A stretch of 64,000 nt of DNA. It comes from an uncultured Clostridia bacterium (lineage in GTDB: Bacteria > Bacillota > Clostridia > UMGS1810). A program made the translations under genes and the position numbers. The stretch covers positions 157,974 to 221,973 of the forward strand of contig CAKSTI010000003.1 of NCBI GenBank assembly GCA_934500705.1. The letters are read 5' to 3'. Numbering within the stretch: the stretch's first letter is position 1; every line of letters starts with the position of its first letter. Below are positions 34,170 to 42,948 of the stretch, one piece after another. The notes beneath the pieces were generated by a model, which was given only the letters and a program-made list of their open reading frames with translations, had not been told where the DNA came from and made no database searches.

Positions 34170-35804
34170 ATGAACACCATCAGCTACGACAGAATGCTCG
34201 ATAAAATTCACGGGTGCTGGTACGGCAAATGCTTAGGCGGCGCAGCCGGTGCACCTGTTGAAGGAATTAAAAAGATTATAGACGTAGATGACTTTGAGGA
34301 GATTTACAACCCCGACCTTCCTAACGACGATTTGGACATTCAGCTCCTTTGGCTCGACGTTTTGGAGAGAAAGGGCATAAATATTACTTCGTGCGACCTG
34401 GCGGACGCCTGGCTGGAAAAATGCTGGTATCCGTTTTCGGAGTACGGGTATTTTATGAAAAATTATGAACGTGGACTCAAACCGCCGTACAGCGGAATTT
34501 TAAACAACGACTTCTTTAAAGAGGGTATGGGCTGCCCCATACGTTCCGAAATATGGGGACTCATAAGCGCCGGCAACGCAAAACTCGCCGCAGATTATGC
34601 CTATACGGACGCCGTGCTTGACCACGCAGACAACTCGGTCTATGCCGAGCAGTTCCTTGCGGCGGCGGAGGCGCTGGCCTTCTTTGAAACAGACATTGCA
34701 GATGTTGTAAAAAAGGCTCTGGAATTTGTGCCCGACAGCAAGCTGAAAGACTGTATTTGTGACGTTATCGACTGCTTTGAGGACGGCAGGGACTGGCTCT
34801 CTGCAAGAAAGATGATAACGGCGCACTATTCCCACCCGGATTTTACAAACGTCGTTCAGAACCTCGGCTTTACGGTAATAGGTCTGCTCTACGGCGGAAT
34901 GGATATGAGAAAGACTGTTAACATCGCCTTGAAGTGCGGCTACGACACCGACTGTACCTGTGCGAGTGCGGCGGCTCTGCTCGGCATTGTGCTCGGATAT
35001 GAGAATATGGGCGATGTAAATAAATTGATTAATGACTACTTCATCTGCGGAATTGACGTTGTGCGCCCGTCGGACAGCATCAGAGGTCTTGCCGAGGACA
35101 CAATTAAAATTGCCCTCGCCATTGACAATGACTGCCTGCAAATTACCGATGTACCGCAAAAATATGCAGATATCAAAAAGACAAAACCGAATTTGAAACT
35201 TGCGGTTTTTAACGAGGAAGAGTTTGAGGACGAGCTTGCAAAGCTGGACTTTGTCCCTTGGAGGGTTTACGGCCCGTACTTTGACCAGCTTGACAAGGCG
35301 CCCGACCCACGCTATCCCAGTCCGCACGGCGAGGGGAGCGTTCTGCCGGATTTGGTGTGTATGGTCAATAACAACGTTGAGTTTGACAGACAGTACATAG
35401 ACGAGAGTACGCTTAAAATGCCGAAAGAGGATTTTGTAATGGAAATCCCGGCGTACGAGGATTACATTCCAATTCAGGAGTGTCTGGGCGCAGAGGGTCA
35501 GATGTGCGTTTATCTCGAAACGACGCTTGTGTCGCCAAAGGCGCAGAAGGTGTGGATTTTGGCAGGAAATTCGGACGCATTCAAAATATGGGTAAACGGC
35601 AGCGAGGTTCTCTCAGCCGACGAAACAAGGTACTGGACACCTTACAATAACTTCTGCCTTGCGGATTTAAACGAGGGCGAAAACAGAATTGTACTTAAAG
35701 TTTTGAGGCGGACGGACGACATAAAGTTTTCGATAGGTTTCAGAAAATATGACGGCAACCATTGGCACAGGTCAAAATGGCATACGGATTTAAAATTTAT
35801 ATAA
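34170..35804 (+). CDS. ADP-ribosylglycohydrolase-family protein with C-terminal jelly-roll-like domain
   Basis: A 544-residue protein, first in the rhamnose operon. The N-terminal 330 residues belong to the ADP-ribosylglycohydrolase fold: GCWYGKCLGGAAGAPVEG (residues 15-32), NDDLDIQ at 52-58 in place of the usual TDDT metal motif, and YDTDCTCASAAALLG at 258-272 in place of DTDT. The last about 100 residues (VYLETTLVSPKAQKVWILAG, FKIWVNGSEVL, ENRIVLKVLRR) look like a carbohydrate-enzyme accessory beta-sandwich. Known members remove ADP-ribose from proteins or nucleotides, yet position with rhaADB and the accessory domain argue for a glycan-related substrate. No signal peptide, so cytoplasmic. 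Function unknown. Confidence 0.75.
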   Translation: MNTISYDRMLDKIHGCWYGKCLGGAAGAPVEGIKKIIDVDDFEEIYNPDLPNDDLDIQLLWLDVLERKGINITSCDLADAWLEKCWYPFSEYGYFMKNYERGLKPPYSGILNNDFFKEGMGCPIRSEIWGLISAGNAKLAADYAYTDAVLDHADNSVYAEQFLAAAEALAFFETDIADVVKKALEFVPDSKLKDCICDVIDCFEDGRDWLSARKMITAHYSHPDFTNVVQNLGFTVIGLLYGGMDMRKTVNIALKCGYDTDCTCASAAALLGIVLGYENMGDVNKLINDYFICGIDVVRPSDSIRGLAEDTIKIALAIDNDCLQITDVPQKYADIKKTKPNLKLAVFNEEEFEDELAKLDFVPWRVYGPYFDQLDKAPDPRYPSPHGEGSVLPDLVCMVNNNVEFDRQYIDESTLKMPKEDFVMEIPAYEDYIPIQECLGAEGQMCVYLETTLVSPKAQKVWILAGNSDAFKIWVNGSEVLSADETRYWTPYNNFCLADLNEGENRIVLKVLRRTDDIKFSIGFRKYDGNHWHRSKWHTDLKFI

Positions 35805-35819
35805 ATATGGAGGCATAAA

Positions 35820-37058
35820 ATGGAAAGATACGAATTTGCAAAAGAACAGTATAAAAAGTACGGCATAGACACCGACGCCGTAATTGAGAGGTTGAAAAAC
35901 ACTCCCATTTCAATTCACTGCTGGCAGGGCGACGATGTTTTGGGATTTGACAGCGGCGAGAGCCTTTCCGGCGGAATACAGACAACGGGTAACTACCCCG
36001 GCAGAGCAAGAACGCCGGAGGAGCTTATGGCGGACTTTGACAAGGTTTTAAGCCTCCTGCCCGGCAAAAAGAAAATTAATCTCCACGCTTGCTACGCAAT
36101 ATTTGACGGCAACCGTGTCGACCGTGACAAAATCGCCCCGGAGCACTTTAAGGCTTGGGTGGACTTTGCAAAGAAGAGAGGGCTCGGCATAGACTTTAAC
36201 CCGACGTTTTTCTCTCACCCTATGGTAAAAGACAACCTCACGCTTTCGTCACCCGACGAAAATGTGAGAAAATTCTGGATTGAGCACGGCAAACGCTGTA
36301 TCGAAATTTCACAGTATTTTGCTGAGCAGACGGGTATGCCCTGCGTTATGAACATCTGGATACCCGATGGCTATAAGGAGATGCCGGCAGACCGACTCGG
36401 ACCGAGAAAGCGTTTCAGTGACTCGCTTGACGAAATTCTCGCTGTTCCCTACGACAAGACAAAGGTATTTGTTTGCTTGGAGTCAAAGGTTTTCGGCATA
36501 GGAATGGAGTCGTACACCGTGGGCAGTTCCGAATTCTGTATGAATTACGTTGCCACACGAAAGATTATGCCGCTTATGGACAACGGCCACTACCACCCCA
36601 CAGAGCTTGTTTCCGACAAGGTTTCCGCAATGCTCCTGTTTAACGAACATCTTGCACTGCACATCACAAGAGGCGTTCGCTGGGACAGCGACCACGTGGT
36701 ACTCTTTGATGACGAAACCAAAGAGATTGCAAAGGAGATTGTCCGCTGCGATGCTCTCGACAGAGTGTTTATTGCAACCGATTACTTTGACGCATCAATT
36801 AACAGGCTCTCTGCGTGGATAACCGGCGTGCGCTCGGTAGAAAAGGCGCTTTTGTATGCTCTCTTGGAGCCGTCGGAATATCTCAAAAAATTGCAGGACG
36901 AAAACGACATTACAAGCCTTATGTATATGCAGGAGGAGCTTAAAACAATGCCCTTCGGCGACGTTTGGGACGAATACCTTAAACGTGAAGGCGTGGAAAA
37001 AGATTATCTTAAAGAAGTTAAAGACTACGAGGAAAGGGTACTGGTAAACAGAAAATGA
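35820..37058 (+). CDS. rhaA: L-rhamnose isomerase
   Basis: A 412-residue isomerase (EC 5.3.1.14) making L-rhamnulose. Family features are clear: ISIHCWQGDDVLGFD near residue 30, INLHACYAIFDG, the metal-binding region GIDFNPTFFSHPM, MNIWIPDGYKEMPADR, and ITRGVRWDSDHVV. Length is normal. GGAGG precedes the ATG by about eight bases. It overlaps rhaD by four bases. Confidence 0.96.
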   Translation: MERYEFAKEQYKKYGIDTDAVIERLKNTPISIHCWQGDDVLGFDSGESLSGGIQTTGNYPGRARTPEELMADFDKVLSLLPGKKKINLHACYAIFDGNRVDRDKIAPEHFKAWVDFAKKRGLGIDFNPTFFSHPMVKDNLTLSSPDENVRKFWIEHGKRCIEISQYFAEQTGMPCVMNIWIPDGYKEMPADRLGPRKRFSDSLDEILAVPYDKTKVFVCLESKVFGIGMESYTVGSSEFCMNYVATRKIMPLMDNGHYHPTELVSDKVSAMLLFNEHLALHITRGVRWDSDHVVLFDDETKEIAKEIVRCDALDRVFIATDYFDASINRLSAWITGVRSVEKALLYALLEPSEYLKKLQDENDITSLMYMQEELKTMPFGDVWDEYLKREGVEKDYLKEVKDYEERVLVNRK

Positions 37059-37870
37059 AAAACATATTAAACGCACCTTTTGTTGAGGAAATGAAAAAGA
37101 CAACCGCCAATATGTATCGTCTCGGCTGGGACGAGAGAAACGGCGGAAACATAAGCTATATGCTGGACGAAGCCGAGGTGGGACAGTACCTTGACCTTGA
37201 TAGCGTTATCCGCACAATTCCCACGGGATTTGACGCAAAACCGCTTATCGGAAAGATTTTTATAGTAACCGGAACGGGTAAATACTTTAAAAACGTTGAG
37301 TCAGACCCGGAGAACAACCTCGGAATTATCCGCATTGCCAAAGACGGCACAACCGCCGAACTGCTCTGGGGCTACAAGGACGGCGGCAAGTTTACGAGTG
37401 AACTTCCGGCGCACCTTATGAGCCATATGGCAAGACTTTCGGTAAATCCCGAAAACAGGGTCATAATTCACTCACACCCCACAAATACACTTGCTATGAA
37501 CTTTGTGCACGAGCTTGACGAAAAGAAGTTTACCCACACCCTTTGGGAGATGTGCACCGAGTGCATAGTTGTGTTCCCCGACGGCGTCGGCATACTCCCG
37601 TGGATGCTCTGCGGAAACAACACAATAGGCGAGGCAACCGCCGAAAAAATGAAGGAATTCAGACTCGTTGTATGGGGAATGCACGGTATTTACGGCGCAG
37701 GAAAAGACCTTGACGAAACATTCGGACTTATTGAAACCGTGGAAAAGGCGGCGCAGATTTATATGCTCACCGCACATCTTCCGAGAATTAATACAATAAA
37801 GGACGAACAGATGCAGGAGCTTGCAGAGGCTTTCGGCGTTGAATACAGAAAAGATTTTCTCAATTTGTAG
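37055..37870 (+). CDS. rhaD: Rhamnulose-1-phosphate aldolase
   Basis: A 271-residue class II aldolase (EC 4.1.2.19) splitting L-rhamnulose-1-phosphate into dihydroxyacetone phosphate and L-lactaldehyde. It has WDERNGGNISYML, the catalytic Glu region FTSELPAHLMSHMARL, zinc ligands in IIHSHPTNTL and MHGIYGAG. Starts inside the rhaA stop (ATGA). The lactaldehyde reductase that usually follows is not in this operon. Confidence 0.96.
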   Translation: MKNILNAPFVEEMKKTTANMYRLGWDERNGGNISYMLDEAEVGQYLDLDSVIRTIPTGFDAKPLIGKIFIVTGTGKYFKNVESDPENNLGIIRIAKDGTTAELLWGYKDGGKFTSELPAHLMSHMARLSVNPENRVIIHSHPTNTLAMNFVHELDEKKFTHTLWEMCTECIVVFPDGVGILPWMLCGNNTIGEATAEKMKEFRLVVWGMHGIYGAGKDLDETFGLIETVEKAAQIYMLTAHLPRINTIKDEQMQELAEAFGVEYRKDFLNL

Positions 37871-37879
37871 GAGGACGCT

Positions 37880-39274
37880 ATGAACTATTATCTTGCGATT
37901 GACTTCGGTGCATCGAGCGGCAGGCACATTCTCTGCCACGTTGAAAACGGCAAACTTGTAACCGAGGAAATTCACCGCTTTGAAAACGGCGCCGTTCCCA
38001 ATGCCGACGGCACTCTCTGCTGGGAGATAGACAGGCTGTTCGGCGAAATAAAAGCCGGTATGAAAAAGTGCGCCGACTTGGGTAAAATCCCCGTCAGTAT
38101 GGGCATAGATACCTGGGGCGTTGACTACGTGCTCCTCGGCGCCGACGGCAAAAGGCTCGGCGATGCGGTGAGCTACCGTGACGGCCGCACACAAAAGGCG
38201 GCAGACTTTGTAAACCGTGCCGTATCCTCTGATGAGAGATATGCCAAAACAGGTATTCAGAGCCACAGCTTTAACACAATATACCAGCTTGCGTCCTGTG
38301 TTATGGATAATGCGGACTATTTTGCGGATACCGAACATCTGCTTATGCTGCCCGACTATTTTAACTATCTACTCACGGGCAAAATTATGCAGGAGTATAC
38401 CAACGCAACCACAACAGAGCTTGTAAACGCTCATACTCAGGATTGGGACGATGATATTATAAAAAAACTCGGTCTGCCGAGAAAGATGTTTAAAGATATT
38501 AAAATGCCGTCAACCGTTGTCGGCAGACTCCTGCCGCAGATAAGCGCAGAGGTCGGCTTTGACACAAAGGTAGTGCTTACGGCATCGCACGATACATCGT
38601 CTGCCATAATGGCAATACCCCTCGGCGGAGAGGGCGGAATATACATAAGCTCCGGCACCTGGTCACTTATGGGAATAGAGCTTAAAGAGCCGGATTGCCG
38701 TACTGTGTGCCGTGATATGGGACTGAGCAATGAGGGCGGCTACCGTGGAATAACGCTTCTTGAAAACATAATGGGGCTGTGGATAATACAGCAAGTCCGC
38801 CACGAATACAACGACGGCTATTCATTTGCCGAGCTGTGCGAGCTGGCGGAAAAGTCGGATAACGACAGCATCGTTGACTGCAACGATGAGATGTTCCTCT
38901 CGCCCAAGTCAATGAAGGGCGCAATTTGCGACTACTGCACACAGCACGGTATGAAAGCGCCCGAAGAGCCGGGAGATTATGCGAGAATAACGTACCGCAG
39001 TCTTGCAAAGTGCTATGCCGAATGTGCAAACCAGCTTGAAAACCTGACCGGCAGGCATTACGATACCATAAATATTATAGGCGGCGGCTCAAACGCCGAC
39101 TATCTTAACAGGCTCACCGCAGAGGTTAGCGGAAAGACCGTCTGCGCCGGCCCGTCCGAGGCAACCGCCATCGGCAATATTGCCGCACAGATGATTGCCT
39201 GCGGAGAGATTAAAGACCTTATGGAATTTAAAGGACTTGTGTCCGATACGTTTGAAATTAAAAGATATAACTAA
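37880..39274 (+). CDS. rhaB: Rhamnulokinase
   Basis: A 464-residue FGGY-family kinase (EC 2.7.1.5) phosphorylating L-rhamnulose. N-terminal LAIDFGASSGRHI binds ATP phosphates; MGIDTWGVDYVLL carries the catalytic Asp region; ASHDTSSAIMAIP and INIIGGGSNADYLNRL are the FGGY landmarks in the C-terminal domain. GGAGGAC precedes ATG 37880. Last gene of the operon; a terminator follows. Confidence 0.96.
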   Translation: MNYYLAIDFGASSGRHILCHVENGKLVTEEIHRFENGAVPNADGTLCWEIDRLFGEIKAGMKKCADLGKIPVSMGIDTWGVDYVLLGADGKRLGDAVSYRDGRTQKAADFVNRAVSSDERYAKTGIQSHSFNTIYQLASCVMDNADYFADTEHLLMLPDYFNYLLTGKIMQEYTNATTTELVNAHTQDWDDDIIKKLGLPRKMFKDIKMPSTVVGRLLPQISAEVGFDTKVVLTASHDTSSAIMAIPLGGEGGIYISSGTWSLMGIELKEPDCRTVCRDMGLSNEGGYRGITLLENIMGLWIIQQVRHEYNDGYSFAELCELAEKSDNDSIVDCNDEMFLSPKSMKGAICDYCTQHGMKAPEEPGDYARITYRSLAKCYAECANQLENLTGRHYDTINIIGGGSNADYLNRLTAEVSGKTVCAGPSEATAIGNIAAQMIACGEIKDLMEFKGLVSDTFEIKRYN

Positions 39275-39280
39275 AATTGT

Positions 39281-39320
39281 GCCGCAGAGAGCCTTTGCGC
39301 TTTCTGCGGCGCTTGTTTTT
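39281..39320 (+). terminator. Terminator of the rhamnose operon
   Basis: GCCGCAGA (39281-39288) pairs with TCTGCGGC (39303-39310), followed by GCTTGTTTTT. The rest of the 221-base gap to the next gene holds a weaker inverted repeat (CGAAACGG/CCGTTCG near 39345) and the promoter at 39439. Confidence 0.75.
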
Positions 39321-39438
39321 ATAACCAACGCCTCTGCCGAAACGGCTTTGAACCGTTCGCCATAAAGACAAAAATCTGTTTATAACATAGGTCATACTGC
39401 CCGCAAAAGATGTTTGACGGGTGGGGTAAAAACTGTCC

Positions 39439-39467
39439 TTTACAATGCCGGTGATATGATGTATAAT
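39439..39467 (+). promoter_or_regulatory. Sigma-A promoter of the GH20-like gene
   Basis: TTTACA (39439-39444), 17-base spacer, TATAAT (39462-39467), 28 bases before the ATG. Confidence 0.75.
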
Positions 39468-39495
39468 CAGTAAAAAACACATAGAGGAGTAATTT

Positions 39496-41100
39496 ATGTT
39501 TAAGAAAAAAGGACTTATGCTTGACTGTTCAAGAGATGCGGTGCGCACAGTCAAAACCGTTAAAAAATTAGCCGATATAATGCAAAAACTCGATTTTAAC
39601 ACACTTATGCTCTATACAGAGGACACGTACGAAATTGACACACAGCCGTACTTCGGCTACCTGCGTGGCCGTTATACCAAAGATGAACTTCGTGAGATAG
39701 ACGCATACTGCGCCGAAAAAGGTATTGAACTCATACCGTGCATACAGACTCTTGCGCATTTAAACGGTATCGTTGACTGGGAAGTTTACCGTGAAATAAC
39801 GGACTGCAACGATATTCTGCTTGTAGGCGACAGCAGAGTGTACGGACTTATTGACGATATGCTCAGAAACGTTGCCGAAACTTTTACAACCAAAAAGATA
39901 CATATAGGTATGGACGAGGCGTGGTCGCTCGGACTCGGAAAGTATTTAAGGCAGAACGGCTATACCAACCCCACCGAAATTATGCGTTTCCACCTTGACC
40001 AGGTGTCAAAAATTGCCGAAAAATACGGACTTGAACCTATGATGTGGAGCGATATGTTTTTCCGTGTGGTATCCGACGGCTACTACATTGATGACCCGTC
40101 TTTGATAGATGACGTTATCCGCAAAACTGTTCCCGAAAATGTGACTCCCGTGTATTGGGATTACTATTCTCTGGACAAGACCCATTATGACAAAATGATG
40201 CAGGCACACAAAAACTTCGGCAAACCGTTCTGGTTTGCGGGCGGACTGTGGACGTGGAAAGGCTTTACACCGCATAACCTCTTTTCGGTAGAAACAAGCA
40301 AAACCGCAATCGCAAGCTGTATAGACTACGGCGTTGAAAACATTTTCTTTACTATGTGGGGCGATAACGGAGCGGAAACCTCGCCGTTTGCCGTTCTGCC
40401 GTCAATGTATTATGTGTCGTGTCTTTTAAGGGGCGTAAATGACGATGGAGAAATTAAAGCAGGGTTTAAGGAGCTTTTCGGAATTGATTATGACGACTTT
40501 GCCGCAATAGATATTCCGGAGCTGAACCGTCCCGACGGCGGAAGAGTTATCAACGTAAATTCCGAAAAATATATGCTCTATAACGATTATTTCCTCGGAA
40601 TTTATGACAGCATAACAGACAGCAGCCGCAATGTGATATACAAAAACACTGCGGATAAAATCAAAAAACTTGCAGATGATAAGAACTTCGGTTATCTGTT
40701 TAAAAATATTTGTTCGCTTATGGAAGTGCTTGCCGTAAAGAATGACCTCGGCATACGGACACGCAGTGCCTATAAAGAGCAGAACAGGCAGGAGCTCAAA
40801 GCTATCGTTGCCGATTACGAAAAGACGGAAAAACTGCTTGCAGATTTCCTCGACGCATTTACATCTCAGTGGTACGAGGAAAACAAAGCGTTCGGAATAG
40901 AAATTCACGAAACGAGAATAGGCGGACTTATTCAGCGTACAAAGTCGTGCAGAAAACGTCTTGAAAAATATTTAAGCGGCGATATTGACAGGATAGAGGA
41001 GTTGGAGCAGACAATTCTCGACCCCGAATGTAATCCTGACGGCGGAAAGCGTGAACTCAGCAAAAATGAATGGAGCAAATACTTTGTTAATGTAATGTAG
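39496..41100 (+). CDS. GH20-like beta-N-acetylhexosaminidase, cytoplasmic
   Basis: A 534-residue protein with a GH20-type TIM barrel starting almost at the N-terminus (GLMLDCSRDAVRTVKTVKKLADIM). The paired Asp-Glu of substrate-assisted catalysis is present in HIGMDEAW near residue 140, and FNTLMLYTEDTYEI and PCIQTLAHL match the first strands. There is no GH20b domain and no signal peptide, so it would act on imported sugars inside the cell. After about residue 390 the protein is helical with many charged residues. Hexosaminidase activity is inferred from family; true substrate is open. Own promoter; the sirtuin gene follows ten bases later. Confidence 0.75.
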   Translation: MFKKKGLMLDCSRDAVRTVKTVKKLADIMQKLDFNTLMLYTEDTYEIDTQPYFGYLRGRYTKDELREIDAYCAEKGIELIPCIQTLAHLNGIVDWEVYREITDCNDILLVGDSRVYGLIDDMLRNVAETFTTKKIHIGMDEAWSLGLGKYLRQNGYTNPTEIMRFHLDQVSKIAEKYGLEPMMWSDMFFRVVSDGYYIDDPSLIDDVIRKTVPENVTPVYWDYYSLDKTHYDKMMQAHKNFGKPFWFAGGLWTWKGFTPHNLFSVETSKTAIASCIDYGVENIFFTMWGDNGAETSPFAVLPSMYYVSCLLRGVNDDGEIKAGFKELFGIDYDDFAAIDIPELNRPDGGRVINVNSEKYMLYNDYFLGIYDSITDSSRNVIYKNTADKIKKLADDKNFGYLFKNICSLMEVLAVKNDLGIRTRSAYKEQNRQELKAIVADYEKTEKLLADFLDAFTSQWYEENKAFGIEIHETRIGGLIQRTKSCRKRLEKYLSGDIDRIEELEQTILDPECNPDGGKRELSKNEWSKYFVNVM

Positions 41101-41110
41101 GTGATGTACT

Positions 41111-41866
41111 TTGAATACAGAAAAATTTTTGCAGATGCTAAGCGAGTGTAACAACATTGTGTTTTTCGGCGGTGCGGGTGTGTCTACCGAAAGCGGCGTT
41201 AAAGACTACCGCAGTGAGGACGGACTGTATAACACAGTTAAGGAATACGGCGTGTCCCCGGAGGAAATACTCAGCCATACGTTCTTTTTTAAAAATCCGC
41301 AGGTGTTCTATGACTTTTACAGAAAGTATTTTATCACGGACGCAAAGCCCAACAGCGCCCACAAGGCTCTGACGGAGCTTGAAAGAATGGGTAAACTGAA
41401 AGCCGTCATAACGCAGAACATAGACGGTCTGCACCAAAAGGCGGGGAGCAAAAACGTGATTGAACTTCACGGCACTGCAAGCGAATTTTTCTGCCCCTAT
41501 TGCTCAGAGAATGCCGACGGCGCAAAAACTCTTGAAGTAATTAAGAGCGGAGCACTTCCCAAGTGTACGCATTGCGGCGGCGTGCTCAAACCCAAAGTTG
41601 TCCTGTACGGCGAACCTCTCAGCGACGGAGCTGTGCAAAGGGCGGTTCGCAGTGTGGCGGACGCCGATATGCTTATAGTCGGCGGTACGTCGCTTGCGGT
41701 TTACCCGGCGGCGTCATTTGTGGAATATTTTAAGGGAAAATACACCGTTATGATTAACAAAACCGCAACCGGATATGACGGCAATGCGGACTTAATTGTG
41801 AGGGAAAGTATCGGGAAGTTTTTTGAAAAAATTATGGCAGAAAAGCAGCGCTTTTCTGCCAAATAA
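41111..41866 (+). CDS. cobB: NAD-dependent protein deacylase, Sir2 family
   Basis: A 251-residue sirtuin. NAD motifs FFGGAGVSTESGVKDYR (residues 18-34) and TQNIDGLHQKAG (101-112), catalytic His120 in IELHG, zinc cysteines Cys128, Cys131, Cys152 and Cys155. It removes acetyl or other acyl groups from lysines. TTG at 41111 is the start, with AGGTGATG just upstream. Probably cotranscribed with the GH20-like gene. Confidence 0.93.
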   Translation: MNTEKFLQMLSECNNIVFFGGAGVSTESGVKDYRSEDGLYNTVKEYGVSPEEILSHTFFFKNPQVFYDFYRKYFITDAKPNSAHKALTELERMGKLKAVITQNIDGLHQKAGSKNVIELHGTASEFFCPYCSENADGAKTLEVIKSGALPKCTHCGGVLKPKVVLYGEPLSDGAVQRAVRSVADADMLIVGGTSLAVYPAASFVEYFKGKYTVMINKTATGYDGNADLIVRESIGKFFEKIMAEKQRFSAK

Positions 41867-41871
41867 CCTTG

Positions 41872-42948
41872 TTAATCCGCTAAATATCTAAAATCAATAA
41901 AGCAGTAATCAAGGCAGTATCCGTACTCTTTTCCGTCAATAATCCTCTTTTCGTTTGAAAAAATGTTAAATCCGCCACGCTCTGCGTTAAACGGGTCATC
42001 TGCACGGCGTGTTACACCCGTCCACATAGACGTTCCGCCGCCGGTCGGATTTACGCTTTCGTGTTTAAAATTCTCGTACGGCATAACTGCTATAACCTTT
42101 CCGTCATCATCTACCAGAATGTGCTTTTTGGCATCGACGGGGTAGTAGTAATTGTTGACCTCGGTGTGACCGAAGTTTTCGCTCTCAAAGTCCTCGGCTG
42201 TGCCGATTATCACTTTTTCGTCCTTTTCGCAGTAGCTTGACGGGTTGTACTTGTCCGCCTTGTTCATATCAATGGGCGCACACAGAACGGCATTGTATTT
42301 TCCGTTTTCGTCATATTCACGTATTTCAAGGCTTCCGAGCAGGTCAAGGTATATTCTGTCGTCAAAGTTCTTTGCGTAATAATAGTTTTTAAGCCTGAGC
42401 GCCATTCCCAGCGGTATGTATGTTGTGTCATTTAAGACGAGCGCCGGGTGAGTGGTAGTCCTTACACATTCCGGTTGAGCGGCAGTTCTTGCATCGGTTA
42501 TGCCCATAATTCTGTATTTGCTGTCAAGGTCAAAGGATATGTTGCTCTGACCGGCGGTGATGTATGCACGGATTGGATTTCCGCCGAGCTTTTCGGGGTA
42601 GAAAGTAACCGTTATTTTTCCGTTGTCATAGGTGATGTCTTGGTCATTAACGCCGCAAATGTTCAGCGTTTCACGCAGGGGAATGTAAACTTCGCTGTTG
42701 CTTACAAACGGCTTATGTGACAGTCCTTTTTGAGCTCCGTCCCAAAGCACTGTGATACTGCCGGCGTTTTGCGCATTAAAAGATGCCATAACCACGGTTG
42801 CGCATACCATTACCGCAACAACAACTGCACCGCTTATCAGTGCCATCATCTTTGAGAGCTTTCCGCTGCCTGAGCGGATTTTTGCAAACCGTGTCTGCAA
42901 AGTCCTTTTGCTTGCGCTCATTTTGGTTGTGTAGATGTTTTCAAGCAT
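41872..42948 (-). CDS. Membrane protein with stalk (copper-amine-oxidase-N-like) domain, likely part of the M56 protein
   Basis: A 358-residue protein. Residues 1-35 (ENIYTTKMSASKRTLQTRFAKI, then GKLSKMM) and the hydrophobic helix ISGAVVVAVMVCATVVMA resemble the end of the peptidase domain and last transmembrane helix of clostridial BlaR1/M56 proteins. The outer part has two stalk-like segments (HKPFVSNSEVYIPLRETLNICGV; HPALVLNDTTYIPLGMALRLKNYYY) followed by about 150 residues I do not recognise. ATG 42948 lies 31 bases inside the M56 gene, with AGGAG ten bases ahead. It could be translated separately or reached by -1 frameshifting from M56. It would be the extracellular sensor of the BlaI module. 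Confidence 0.65.
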   Translation of the reverse strand: MLENIYTTKMSASKRTLQTRFAKIRSGSGKLSKMMALISGAVVVAVMVCATVVMASFNAQNAGSITVLWDGAQKGLSHKPFVSNSEVYIPLRETLNICGVNDQDITYDNGKITVTFYPEKLGGNPIRAYITAGQSNISFDLDSKYRIMGITDARTAAQPECVRTTTHPALVLNDTTYIPLGMALRLKNYYYAKNFDDRIYLDLLGSLEIREYDENGKYNAVLCAPIDMNKADKYNPSSYCEKDEKVIIGTAEDFESENFGHTEVNNYYYPVDAKKHILVDDDGKVIAVMPYENFKHESVNPTGGGTSMWTGVTRRADDPFNAERGGFNIFSNEKRIIDGKEYGYCLDYCFIDFRYLAD

